In this document: positions 37,999 to 54,353 of the stretch, one piece after another
Layout: every line of letters starts with the position of its first letter
How positions within the stretch are numbered: position 1 is the stretch's first letter
NCBI GenBank assembly: GCA_018401465.1
Contig: JAGYKE010000004.1
Span: 1,143,857 to 1,207,856, forward strand
Source: Aestuariivita sp.
GTDB lineage: Bacteria; Pseudomonadota; Alphaproteobacteria; Rhodobacterales; Rhodobacteraceae
Direction: 5' to 3'
Length of the DNA: 64,000 nt
Made by a program: the position numbers and the translations under genes
The notes under the pieces: model-generated
What the model was told of the DNA's origin: nothing
Seen by the model: the letters and a program-made list of their open reading frames with translations, nothing else
The model's database searches: none

Positions 37999-38547
37999 TC
38001 ACGCAGCCGAGGGCAGGTCGCCGGTGTATTCGCCGCGCGCCGGGTAGTTCTTTTCGATCACGAAATCCAATGCGCCGACCAGTTCCGCGAAACCGGGCCT
38101 GATGAAGGGCATCGTCTGCACCGACGAGAAATAGAGCGACCGGTCGGGCGAGATCAGGAACAGCCCGGGTTCCGAAAAGAGCGCCGGTTCCTCGATCCCG
38201 ATCGAGGTCTTGCCGCGCCCGGTCGAGATGAAGAGACCCCAGTCGCGGGCAGTGGCCAGCGGAAGGCTGTGCGCAAAGCGAAGATTCTGTGCGCCCGCGC
38301 GGTCGGACATCTGCGCCGTGCGGTCGGCATCGTCGCTGCTGATCGCAACGACCCCCACACCGCGATCGGTGAAGGTGGGCACGAGGGTGTCCAGTTCCTT
38401 GAGATACTTGATGCAGAGCGGGCAATGCAGGCCGCGGTAGAAAACGACCAGCGTGCCGCGGGCATTGCCGTCTGTGGCAAGATCGAAGGTGCCGCCGGAC
38501 AACAGCGGCAAGGTCAGGTTCGGGGTCTTCTGGCGGGGCGTCAGCAT
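37999..38547 (-). CDS. Peroxiredoxin-like (AhpC/TSA family) protein
   Basis: This 182-residue thioredoxin-fold protein shows V-V-F-Y-R-G-L-H-C42-P-L-C45-I-K-Y-L. That is the CxxC form seen in peroxiredoxin-like proteins rather than the TPxC of classic Prx. It then has G-V-V-A-I-S-S-D-D-A. It probably handles peroxide or disulfides, acting in the cytoplasm (no signal peptide). ATG 38547 follows CAGGAG. It is divergent from an AraC-type gene, which may regulate it. Confidence 0.87.
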   Translation of the reverse strand: MLTPRQKTPNLTLPLLSGGTFDLATDGNARGTLVVFYRGLHCPLCIKYLKELDTLVPTFTDRGVGVVAISSDDADRTAQMSDRAGAQNLRFAHSLPLATARDWGLFISTGRGKTSIGIEEPALFSEPGLFLISPDRSLYFSSVQTMPFIRPGFAELVGALDFVIEKNYPARGEYTGDLPSAA

Positions 38548-38638
38548 GGGGCAAACTCCTGTTCGGTCTGGTGATGATGGACAGATAGGCGTAATCGGAG
38601 TAAGAAAAATCTCAATCTTCTGATCGAAAGCCCTGAAC

Positions 38639-39370
38639 ATGGCCGATCTCGACCGCCTGTCCGCCCTGATGGCGCGGTTTTCACTCAGCGTGACGCCGGT
38701 CGCGCCCGGCGACGCGCACCTGCTGATCCTGTCGGGTGGCGGCGCCCGCGTGCTGCGCCTGACGCCGCGCGCGACGGGCCCGGCGCGGGGCGACCGGCGC
38801 GCGGTCCTTGCCGCGGCGCGGATCGACTGGGGGACGGATGACAGCCCGCTGGCCGAGGCCTTGCCCGACGCGCTGGAACAGGCCCTGACGCCCGCCAGCG
38901 ATCTGGACGCCGTGGCGGGGTTGATCTGCGCCGAGGCGGCGGCGCCGCGTTGCGGGGCGGCGTCCGTGCTGGGGCGGCTTGCCGAGATCCTGTTCGTGCA
39001 CCTCTTGCGCGCGCGGATCGAGACGGGCGCGGTCCCGCGCGGCATGCTCGGTGGCCTCGCCGATCCGCGGCTGGCGCGCGCGCTGGTCGCGATCCACGAC
39101 CGCCCGGGCGAGGACTGGACGAACGACGCGCTGGCGCGCGAGGCGGGCCTGTCGCGCAGCCGCTTCATGGATGTCTTCCGCGACGCGGTCGGTCTGTCGC
39201 CGCAGGCCTACCTGCGGCGCTGGCGGCTGGCTCTGGCAAGGCAGGACATCGCGCGCGGCGACCGGATCGAAAGAGTGGCGCGGCGCTATGGCTACGGTTC
39301 GGGCGAGGCGCTGGGCCACATGGTCCGGCGCGAGACCGGCCTCACCCCGCTCGAGTTGCGCCGCGCCTGA
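38639..39370 (+). CDS. AraC-family transcriptional regulator
   Basis: The 243-residue regulator has an N-terminal effector-type domain and two helix-turn-helix motifs in the last 100 residues. These are N-D-A-L-A-R-E-A-G-L-S-R-S-R-F and the AraC C-terminal pattern Y-L-R-R-W-R-L-A-L-A-R. The second helix-turn-helix is V-A-R-R-Y-G-Y-G-S-G-E-A. It is divergent from the peroxiredoxin-like gene (91-base gap), so local regulation is likely but unproven. It ends 70 bases before secE. Confidence 0.88.
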   Translation: MADLDRLSALMARFSLSVTPVAPGDAHLLILSGGGARVLRLTPRATGPARGDRRAVLAAARIDWGTDDSPLAEALPDALEQALTPASDLDAVAGLICAEAAAPRCGAASVLGRLAEILFVHLLRARIETGAVPRGMLGGLADPRLARALVAIHDRPGEDWTNDALAREAGLSRSRFMDVFRDAVGLSPQAYLRRWRLALARQDIARGDRIERVARRYGYGSGEALGHMVRRETGLTPLELRRA

Positions 39371-39378
39371 CCCCGGAC

Positions 39379-39407
39379 TTGATCTTGACTCCGGCTGCGG
39401 TTATCTG
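39379..39407 (+). promoter_or_regulatory. Candidate promoter of secE-nusG
   Basis: TTGATC (39379) and TATCTG (39402) are separated by 17 bases and lie about 34 bases before the secE ATG. It starts just after the AraC gene. The match to sigma-70 is moderate. Confidence 0.4.
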
Positions 39408-39440
39408 CAGCCAAACCGCAGCCTTCCCAAAGGACGCTTC

Positions 39441-39635
39441 ATGGCCTCGACCAACCCGATCCAGTTCATCCAGCAGGTCCGTTCGGAAGTCGCGAAGGTC
39501 GTCTGGCCGACGCGGCGCGAGGTGCTGCTGACGACCGTCATGGTCTTCATCATGGCGGCGCTGACGGCCGTCTTCTTCGCGCTGGTGGATCTGGCGATCC
39601 GCAGTGGGTTGCAGGGGGTTCTCAGCCTCTTCTGA
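39441..39635 (+). CDS. secE: Preprotein translocase subunit SecE
   Basis: The 64-residue single-helix form of SecE begins M-A-S-T-N-P-I-Q-F-I-Q-Q-V-R-S-E. It contains V-V-W-P-T-R-R-E-V-L, the conserved amphipathic segment, and one membrane helix of about 20 residues. It stabilises SecY in the translocon. nusG follows after 135 bases. Confidence 0.96.
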   Translation: MASTNPIQFIQQVRSEVAKVVWPTRREVLLTTVMVFIMAALTAVFFALVDLAIRSGLQGVLSLF

Positions 39636-39770
39636 TCGGGACGGCTGCGATCGGGTCTTGATCCGCGCGGCCTGTGGGAGTAATCCCGCGTCCCAACCGA
39701 TACGGCGCGCTGCGATTCGAGTTGCGCGCCGCTTTGTTATTGCGGAAACGAACGAAGGACTACAGGCGTC

Positions 39771-40304
39771 ATGGCGAAACGGTGGTATTCGGTCAGCGTG
39801 CTCTCGAACTTCGAGAAGAAGGTCGCCGAGCAGATCCGCACCAAGGCGGCCGAGCAGGACCTGGCCGACGAGATCGACGAGGTCCTGGTCCCGACCGAGG
39901 AAGTGATCGAGGTGCGTCGTGGCAAGAAGGTCACGACCGAGCGCCGCTTCATGCCCGGGTATGTGCTGGTCCATATGGACATGTCGGACCGGGGCTATCA
40001 CCTGATCAACTCGATCAACCGCGTCACGGGCTTTCTTGGTACGCAGGGGCGCCCGATGCCCATGCGCGACGCCGAGGTCGAGGCGATCCTCGGCCGCGTC
40101 GCGGAAGGCGAAGAGACCCCGCGCACCCTGATCCATTTCGAGATCGGGGAACGCGTGAAGGTGGCCGATGGCCCCTTCGAGGATTTCGAAGGCACGGTGG
40201 AAGAGGTGGACGACGACAACCAGCGCCTGAAGGTGATGGTGTCGATCTTCGGCCGTCAGACGCCGGTCGAACTGGAATACGCACAGGTCGCGAAGAATTC
40301 GTGA
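39771..40304 (+). CDS. nusG: Transcription termination/antitermination protein NusG
   Basis: The 177-residue NusG has the NGN domain (W-Y-S-V-S-V-L-S-N-F-E-K-K-V and M-P-G-Y-V-L-V-H-M-D) and a C-terminal KOW motif (V-A-D-G-P-F-E-D-F-E-G-T-V). It links RNA polymerase to Rho or to ribosomes. It sits in the usual secE-nusG-rplK order. Confidence 0.97.
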   Translation: MAKRWYSVSVLSNFEKKVAEQIRTKAAEQDLADEIDEVLVPTEEVIEVRRGKKVTTERRFMPGYVLVHMDMSDRGYHLINSINRVTGFLGTQGRPMPMRDAEVEAILGRVAEGEETPRTLIHFEIGERVKVADGPFEDFEGTVEEVDDDNQRLKVMVSIFGRQTPVELEYAQVAKNS

Positions 40305-40347
40305 CCTGCGTGTAAGGGCGCGCAGGCGTCCGAAGACGTGGGAGGCG

Positions 40348-40410
40348 GCGGCCACGCGTGGCCGCACCGGACCACGGGCAAACCTGCCCCGGCGGACGCG
40401 CCGTCCGGGG
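40348..40410 (+). promoter_or_regulatory. Two hairpins in the rplK leader
   Basis: An 18-base perfect palindrome GCGGCCACGCGTGGCCGC spans 40348-40365. A second hairpin pairs CCCCGG..GAC with GTCCGGGG (40387-40410). They lie between nusG and rplK and could form an L1-responsive or processing leader; this is inference from structure only. Confidence 0.4.
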
Positions 40411-40431
40411 TGCTGAAAAAGGAGATGGCTC

Positions 40432-40857
40432 ATGGCCAAGAAACTGATCGGGAAGCTGAAGCTTCAGGTCCCCGCCGGCAAGGCAAACCCTTCGCCCCCC
40501 GTTGGCCCCGCGCTGGGTCAGCGCGGCATCAACATCATGGAATTCTGCAAACAGTTCAACGCCAAGACTGCCGATATGGAAGTGGGCGCGCCGTTGCCGA
40601 TCGTGATTTCTTATTATCAGGACAAGTCCTTCACGATGGAGATCAAGACGCCGCCTGCGTCCTATCTCCTGAAGAAGGCAGCAAAGGTGCAGTCGGGGTC
40701 GAAGACGCCGTCGCGGTCGACCGTTGGCTCGGTGACCGTCGCGCAGGTGCGCGAGATCGCCGAGACGAAGATGAAGGATCTCAACGCCAACGATATCGAA
40801 GGCGCCATGCAGATCATCCTGGGCAGCGCCCGGTCCATGGGAATCGAGGTGAAGTAA
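40432..40857 (+). CDS. rplK: 50S ribosomal protein L11
   Basis: The 141-residue L11 has [32 protein letters not shown], and a C-terminal rRNA-binding domain with [10 protein letters not shown]. It has a strong AAAAAGGAG ribosome site. It forms the GTPase-associated stalk base. rplA follows one base after the stop. Confidence 0.98.
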   Translation: MAKKLIGKLKLQVPAGKANPSPPVGPALGQRGINIMEFCKQFNAKTADMEVGAPLPIVISYYQDKSFTMEIKTPPASYLLKKAAKVQSGSKTPSRSTVGSVTVAQVREIAETKMKDLNANDIEGAMQIILGSARSMGIEVK

Positions 40858-40858
40858 G

Positions 40859-41557
40859 ATGGCAAAGCTTGGTAAACGCACCCGCACTGCCCGCGAAGCT
40901 TTCGTCGGCAAGGCCGATCTGAGCGTGGAAGAGGCCGTGGCCCTGATCAAGGCCAATGCCAGCGCCAAGTTCGACGAAACCGTCGAGATCGCAATGAACC
41001 TGGGCGTCGATCCCCGCCATGCGGACCAGATGGTCCGCGGCGTCGTCGGCCTTCCGAACGGCACCGGCAAGGACGTGCGCGTCGCCGTCTTCGCCCGCGG
41101 CGCCAAGGCCGACGAGGCCAAGGCGGCAGGCGCAGACATCGTGGGCGCCGAGGACCTGATGGAAATCATCCAGGGCGGCAAGATCGAGTTCGACCGCTGC
41201 ATCGCCACCCCCGACATGATGCCGGTCGTCGGCCGTCTGGGCAAGGTTCTGGGCCCGCGCAACCTGATGCCGAACCCCAAGGTCGGCACGGTGACGATGG
41301 ATGTCGCTCAGGCGGTGAAGAACGCCAAGGGCGGCGAGGTCCAGTTCAAGGCCGAGAAGGCGGGCGTCATCCATGCCGGTGTCGGCAAGGTGTCGTTCGA
41401 CGACCAGAAGCTGGCCGAGAACATCCGCGCCTTCGTGGGTGCCGTGGCCCGCGCAAGGCCGACGGGCGCCAAGGGGACCTACATGAAGAAGGTCTCGCTG
41501 TCCTCGACCATGGGTCCGGGCGTGAGCGTTTCGGTCGACAGCGCGATGACCGAATGA
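40859..41557 (+). CDS. rplA: 50S ribosomal protein L1
   Basis: The 232-residue L1 contains [42 protein letters not shown], and the C-terminal [11 protein letters not shown]1 binds 23S rRNA and commonly represses its own operon. It ends at a strong terminator, which isolates rplK-rplA from rplJ. Confidence 0.98.
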   Translation: MAKLGKRTRTAREAFVGKADLSVEEAVALIKANASAKFDETVEIAMNLGVDPRHADQMVRGVVGLPNGTGKDVRVAVFARGAKADEAKAAGADIVGAEDLMEIIQGGKIEFDRCIATPDMMPVVGRLGKVLGPRNLMPNPKVGTVTMDVAQAVKNAKGGEVQFKAEKAGVIHAGVGKVSFDDQKLAENIRAFVGAVARARPTGAKGTYMKKVSLSSTMGPGVSVSVDSAMTE

Positions 41558-41561
41558 TGTT

Positions 41562-41591
41562 AAAAGGGCGGCGCGGATGCGCCGCCCTTTT
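41562..41591 (+). terminator. Rho-independent terminator after rplA
   Basis: AAAGGGCGGCGC and GCGCCGCCCTTT form a perfect 12-bp stem (one more A-T pair extends it) with a GGAT loop and a following short T-run. It begins 5 bases after the rplA stop. Confidence 0.93.
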
Positions 41592-41658
41592 TCTCGGGTC
41601 CGCTTGGTTCTGCCTTGCCCCGGATCCTTCCGGTTCGTGACAGAGGAGCGGCAACCCC

Positions 41659-42543
41659 GTGCAGAACCTTCCCTTCACGTCCTACCGCATCGACGGCTCC
41701 CGCATCGCGTGTCCGCTGTGCGGGTCCGATGCCACGGAGCCGCTGAGCGACTGGGATCGCCGTTTCAAGCGTCTGAGCCATGTGAAATGCGCCGAATGTG
41801 CGCTGATCCGGCATGAATTCATGCCGTCCGAGGCGGAGCTGGCGAGGTATTATGCCAGCACGTATCGCGCCGATTACCAGAGGGCCCATGACGGCCCGTC
41901 CGAACGTCACGTCCGCAAGCGCCATGCAGAAGCAGGGCCCCGCCTTGCGCGGCTGTCGCGGCATCTGGCGCCCGGTGCGGCTCTGGTCGATTTCGGCTGC
42001 GGATCGGGCGAGTTCATCGAAGATGCGCGGGCCGCCGGGTTCGATGCCCGCGGGTTCGAGCCGGGGGCGGATTATGCCCGCTATGCCCGGGACCGCAGGG
42101 CTCTTGCCGTGGAAAACTGCGGCTGGCAGGATTATTCCGTGCCAGCGCCGGTGGACGCGGTCACCACTTTTCATGTCTTTGAACATCTCATCGCGCCGCT
42201 GGATGCCATCCGCAGAGTGCAAGGCTGGATGAAGGAAGACGGGCTTTTCTATATCGAGGTGCCCGACATGAACAACGCGCTGCACAAGGGCTTTGGCTGT
42301 CTGCACATGGCCCATACGCTGGGCTTTTCGCGCTATACGCTCGAATTGCTGGGGGCGATGGCGGGCATGGAGGTGGTCGAGGTCTTTCCGGAGTACGATA
42401 TCGGCATGATCCTCCGGCGCGGCTCGCCACGACCACTCGGCGCAATCAAGGCCGATGCCCGAGATGAGATGGCCCGTTGGACCCGCCGCGACGTGCATCG
42501 CGGGTTCTGGCAGTATACGGCGCGGAAGCTAAAAAGGCGGTAG
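41659..42543 (+). CDS. Class I SAM-dependent methyltransferase with N-terminal zinc ribbon
   Basis: The 294-residue protein has a putative zinc knuckle with C18-x2-C21 and C44-x2-C47. It is followed by the SAM-binding motif L-V-D-F-G-C-G-S-G-E-F, F-H-V-F-E-H-L, and I-E-V-P-D-M-N-N. This layout resembles methyltransferases in polysaccharide or secondary-metabolite loci (C-methyltransferase style); the acceptor is unknown. The GTG start follows GAGGAGCGG. It is inserted between rplA and rplJ, behind the rplA terminator, so it needs its own promoter. Confidence 0.83.
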   Translation: MQNLPFTSYRIDGSRIACPLCGSDATEPLSDWDRRFKRLSHVKCAECALIRHEFMPSEAELARYYASTYRADYQRAHDGPSERHVRKRHAEAGPRLARLSRHLAPGAALVDFGCGSGEFIEDARAAGFDARGFEPGADYARYARDRRALAVENCGWQDYSVPAPVDAVTTFHVFEHLIAPLDAIRRVQGWMKEDGLFYIEVPDMNNALHKGFGCLHMAHTLGFSRYTLELLGAMAGMEVVEVFPEYDIGMILRRGSPRPLGAIKADARDEMARWTRRDVHRGFWQYTARKLKRR

Positions 42544-42809
42544 ACATCCCCTCGGCCGGGCAGTATGCACCGCTTGTCCATACCGTAAAAGGGATTCGCA
42601 TTAGCGGGTCCCTTTTGTGGTTTGGCCTGTCCGAGACGGCGGGTGCCCCGGTTCCGGGGCTTAATTTCCTGCCATAGACGGGAGAACCGGATTGACCGTG
42701 GGCTTGCGCCCTCGGGCGATTTTGGCAGCGCCCCGTTAAACGGACCAGACCGCTGGCTTCGGCCGGCAGACTTGAGCCGGGGGGAAACTCCCAAATTTGG
42801 AGTGAAACT
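42544..42809 (+). promoter_or_regulatory. Structured rplJ leader (possible L10-L12 leader)
   Basis: This 266-base gap holds no gene but several hairpins. AAAAGGGA (42587) pairs with TCCCTTTT (42609), enclosing an inner CGC/GCG stem. GCCCCGG (42645) pairs with CCGGGGC (42654) and is followed by TTAATTT. CGCC/GGCG near 42707 is followed by TTTT. An L10 autoregulatory leader is expected upstream of rplJ; the identification here is by position and structure only. The promoter of rplJ must lie within it. Confidence 0.4.
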
Positions 42810-43325
42810 GTGGATAGAGCCCAGAAAGAGAAAGTGGTCGATGAACTCGGCCAGATCTTCGAAAGCTCTGGCGTCGTCGTGGTTGCCCACTACGCCGGTA
42901 TGACAGTTGCCCAGATGCAGGACCTTCGCGCGCGTGCTCGCGACGTGGGTGGTGCTGTTCGGGTTGCCAAGAACAGGCTCGCCAAGATCGCCCTTGAAGG
43001 CCGCGCATGCGCTGGCATCGCCAACCTTCTCACGGGCATGACCGTTCTGACCTATTCCGAGGATCCCGTGGCAGCAGCCAAGGTGGCCGAGGACTTCGCC
43101 AAGGGGAACGACAAGTTCCAGATCCTGGGCGGGGCCATGGGCGCGAACGTTCTGGACCGCGACGGTGTCGCGGCCGTGTCGAAAATGCCGTCGCGCGAGG
43201 AGCTTATTGCCTCGATCGTCGGTTGCATCGGCGCGCCCGCATCGAACATCGCCGGGGCCATTGGCGCACCTGCTTCGAACATCGCCTCCATCCTCAGCAC
43301 GATCGAGGACAAGGCGGCGGCATGA
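42810..43325 (+). CDS. rplJ: 50S ribosomal protein L10
   Basis: The 171-residue L10 starts at GTG (7 bases after TTGGAG). It contains [18 protein letters not shown] and [13 protein letters not shown], the rRNA-binding part. The C-terminal helix binds L7/L12 dimers. rplL follows after 71 bases. Confidence 0.97.
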   Translation: MDRAQKEKVVDELGQIFESSGVVVVAHYAGMTVAQMQDLRARARDVGGAVRVAKNRLAKIALEGRACAGIANLLTGMTVLTYSEDPVAAAKVAEDFAKGNDKFQILGGAMGANVLDRDGVAAVSKMPSREELIASIVGCIGAPASNIAGAIGAPASNIASILSTIEDKAAA

Positions 43326-43396
43326 GGCTGTCACCGGCGTCGGGGTTGATTGCCCGATGTTGGATCACATCTTGATAGAACGGAAGAGACCTGAAC

Positions 43397-43771
43397 ATGG
43401 CTGATCTGAAAAAACTCGCAGAAGAGATCGTCAACCTGACGCTTCTGCAAGCTCAGGAACTGAAGACCATCCTGAAAGACGAATACGGCATCGAATCCGC
43501 TGCAGGCGGCGCCGTGATGATGGCCGCCCCGGCAGGAGATGCCGCGGCTGCCGTCGAGGAAAAGACCGAATTCGACGTCGTCCTGAAGAACGCCGGCGCA
43601 CAGAAGATCAACGTGATCAAGGAAGTGCGCGCCATTACCGGTCTGGGCCTGAAAGAAGCCAAGGACCTGGTGGAAGCCGGTGGCAAGATCAAGGAAGGCA
43701 TCGCCAAGTCGGAAGCCGACGATATCAAGGCCAAGCTGGAAGCAGCCGGTGCCGAGGTCGAACTGGCCTGA
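43397..43771 (+). CDS. rplL: 50S ribosomal protein L7/L12
   Basis: The 124-residue stalk protein has an N-terminal dimerisation helix ([16 protein letters not shown]), an Ala-rich hinge, and the C-terminal domain ([10 protein letters not shown] and [12 protein letters not shown]). It recruits translational GTPases. Confidence 0.98.
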   Translation: MADLKKLAEEIVNLTLLQAQELKTILKDEYGIESAAGGAVMMAAPAGDAAAAVEEKTEFDVVLKNAGAQKINVIKEVRAITGLGLKEAKDLVEAGGKIKEGIAKSEADDIKAKLEAAGAEVELA

Positions 43772-44043
43772 GCCTGACGGGATGCGGGGCGCGATCTTTC
43801 TGCGAAAGATCGGGGCCGCGCGCTGAAATCGGGGCTGGGCCCGGGGCAACCCGGGTCCAGCTCAACCCGTCCTGGCAAGGACCCCCGCGGGGGGTCTTTC
43901 CCAGGATGCGGTTTTCGGGGATCGGGAGGCCTGCATTGGGACGCGGGCCAGGTATGGATCCCCTACGCATCATCTCGGATGGGCAGTGCGCCGTGGCCCC
44001 GACGGCGCGCGTCCGGTGAGAAGCTTGAAAGGTGACACCTGAC
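43772..44043 (+). other. rplL-rpoB spacer with hairpin
   Basis: No gene is seen in this 272-base spacer. A hairpin CGATCTTTC / GAAAGATCG with a TGC loop spans 43792-43812. Such spacers often carry a partial terminator or RNase III site that lowers rpoB relative to rplL. This hairpin resembles ones at 22609 and 48201. Confidence 0.5.
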
Positions 44044-48177
<4,134 letters not shown>

Positions 48178-48268
48178 GGAAATTCGCCGAATTTTCTCGG
48201 GCCCCGATTTTTCGCAGAAAAATCAGGGCCGTCTTCTCCCCCGCACCCTCTGATTTGTGAGGAATCAA
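48178..48268 (+). other. rpoB-rpoC spacer with hairpin
   Basis: A hairpin in this 91-base spacer pairs GGGCCCCGATTTTTC (48200-48214) with GAAAAATCAGGGCC (48217-48230), with one mismatch around a short GC-containing loop. It belongs to the same family as those at 22609 and 43792. It may be a processing or stability site; rpoC follows from a GTGAGGA ribosome site. Confidence 0.5.
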
Positions 48269-52507
<4,239 letters not shown>

Positions 52508-52529
52508 CCGCGAGCACACGACCAACAGC

Positions 52530-52557
52530 AAAGGCCCCGCCCCATGGCGGGGCCTTT
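52530..52557 (+). terminator. Rho-independent terminator after rpoC
   Basis: AAAGGCCCCGCC and GGCGGGGCCTTT make a perfect 12-bp stem with a CCAT loop, 22 bases after the rpoC stop. It closes the rplJL-rpoBC operon, so the next genes need another promoter. Confidence 0.92.
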
Positions 52558-52646
52558 CGCGTTCGAGGCCTCACATCACCTTGCCTTGGCGCAGCGCCGG
52601 GTGTTTGGTGAGGCGAAAGACGGGGCCGGGGGCGGACGGGCAAGGG

Positions 52647-53459
52647 ATGGAGACGACAGCGCGCATCGTGGGGCTTCTGCGCTTTTCCGTGCTGACACCC
52701 ACCTATTTCTCGGAACGGTTCGACAGTCTCGACCAGATCGCCGCGCATATCTTTTCGGACGAACGCATGGCGCTCAGGTTCCGGCTGTTCGAGGCGTTGT
52801 GCCTGCCGTCGCTCGTCCGGCAGAGCGATCCGGACTTCACCTGCGTGATCCTGACGGCTGAATCGCTGCCCGCCCCGCATATGGAGCGGCTGCGCGCTCT
52901 GGTGGAACCTTACACGCATCTGCGCCTGATGCCGGTGCGGACCGACAACCATTACCAGCCGATCCGGCAGGGATATGACACGGTCGATGTGCGCGACACC
53001 ACGCACCGCGTCCTGTTCCGGCTCGACGATGACGATGCGGTCGATCTGGGTTATATCGCGCGGCTGCGGCGGCTGGCCGAGGGGTTCCTGAAGATGAACG
53101 ACCCCGCGCGCCCCACCGCCATCGCCTTCAATCAGGGCATCTATGTGCGCCGCCGTGCCGATGGCGGAGAGAACGACGTCTTCGACGCCCGTGAACGCGC
53201 GCCTTTGTCCACGGGGACCGCGCTGGTGGCACCGGTCGGCTATCCGCGCAATCCCTACCGCTACAACCACCGCGCCATCGCGCAACACTACAACACCTAT
53301 TCCGACATCTCGGTGCCGGGGTTCATCCGCACGATCCACAGCGACAACAAGTCGAAGCCGACGCTGATGGGGCCCAACCACAGGCTGAAGCCCGCCCAAG
53401 TGGAAGAGACGCTGCGCACCCATTTCGGGATCGACATGGCGACATTGAAGGCACTCTGA
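52647..53459 (+). CDS. Putative rhamnosyltransferase-family glycosyltransferase (A)
   Basis: The 270-residue protein resembles the putative rhamnosyltransferase family. It has L-R-F-S-V-L-T-P-T-Y near the N-terminus, F-E-A-L-C-L-P-S-L-V-R-Q-S-D-P-D-F, and a D-rich metal/sugar-nucleotide motif F-R-L-D-D-D-D-A-V-D (residues 125-133). No membrane segment is seen. ATG 52647 follows CAAGGG. It is directly followed (0 bases) by an EamA transporter, and a homologous gene lies beyond it on the other strand. Confidence 0.8.
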   Translation: METTARIVGLLRFSVLTPTYFSERFDSLDQIAAHIFSDERMALRFRLFEALCLPSLVRQSDPDFTCVILTAESLPAPHMERLRALVEPYTHLRLMPVRTDNHYQPIRQGYDTVDVRDTTHRVLFRLDDDDAVDLGYIARLRRLAEGFLKMNDPARPTAIAFNQGIYVRRRADGGENDVFDARERAPLSTGTALVAPVGYPRNPYRYNHRAIAQHYNTYSDISVPGFIRTIHSDNKSKPTLMGPNHRLKPAQVEETLRTHFGIDMATLKAL

Positions 53460-54353
53460 ATGACCGACAACCTGCGCGGTGCGCTGTTGATGATGGGTGG
53501 CATGTTCGCCTTCACGGTGAACGACACCTTCGTGAAGATGATCGGGGACGAACTGCCGCTGTTTCAGGTAATCGCGCTGCGCGGTCTCGCGGCGACGGCG
53601 ATCCTGATTGCCATGGCGCATGTGATGGGCGCGCTCGACTTCCGCATCCCGCGCCGGGATGCAGGCCTCATCGCGCTGCGCTGCGTGGCCGAGGCGGGGG
53701 CGGCGTGGTTCTTCCTGACCGCGCTGATCGCCATGCCGCTGGCCAATGTCAGCGCGATCTTGCAGGTGACGCCGCTGATGGTGACGCTGGGGGCTGCGAT
53801 CGTCTTCCGCGAAACCGTGGGCTGGCGACGCTTCAGCGCCATCGCAGTGGGCCTGATCGGCGTGATGCTGATCATCCGCCCCGGGCCGGACGGGTTCAGC
53901 ATCGCGAGCCTATATGCGCTGGCCTCGGTCCTGTGCGTGACGGTGCGCGATCTGGTGACACGGCGGCTGTCTGCGAAGATCCCGTCGCTGACGATCACCG
54001 TCATCACCGCGTCGGCGGTGGCGGCCTTCGGGCTGATCGGCGGGCTGTTCGTCGACTGGCAGCCGGTGCGCGGGATCGTGGCGCTGGAACTGGCGGGTTC
54101 GGTCCTGTTCGTGATCGCGGGGTATCTGCTCAGCGTCATGGTGATGCGGGTGGGTGACGTGTCCTTCGTGGCACCCTTCCGCTATACCAGCCTTGTCTGG
54201 GCGCTGATCCTTGGTTTCGTGGTCTTCGGGCACTGGCCCACGGCCCTGACCCTGCTGGGCGCGGCGATCGTGGTGGGCACGGGGATTTATACGCTGTTGC
54301 GCGAACGGCAGCTACGCCGCGCCGCCGCCCGCGCCATCCCGCCCCGGGTCTGA
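53460..54353 (+). CDS. EamA/DMT-family transporter (paralog of 9606 gene)
   Basis: The 297-residue protein with about ten helices starts at ATG immediately after the previous stop (TGAATG). It shares blocks with the transporter at 9606: V-G-W-R-R-(F/W), I-R-P-G or L-R-P-G, R-D-L-V-T-R or R-D-L-A-T-R, and V-A-P-F-R-Y. It may export or flip a nucleotide-sugar or glycolipid intermediate for the flanking glycosyltransferases, but that is inference. Its last 42 bases overlap the convergent downstream gene. Confidence 0.86.
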   Translation: MTDNLRGALLMMGGMFAFTVNDTFVKMIGDELPLFQVIALRGLAATAILIAMAHVMGALDFRIPRRDAGLIALRCVAEAGAAWFFLTALIAMPLANVSAILQVTPLMVTLGAAIVFRETVGWRRFSAIAVGLIGVMLIIRPGPDGFSIASLYALASVLCVTVRDLVTRRLSAKIPSLTITVITASAVAAFGLIGGLFVDWQPVRGIVALELAGSVLFVIAGYLLSVMVMRVGDVSFVAPFRYTSLVWALILGFVVFGHWPTALTLLGAAIVVGTGIYTLLRERQLRRAAARAIPPRV

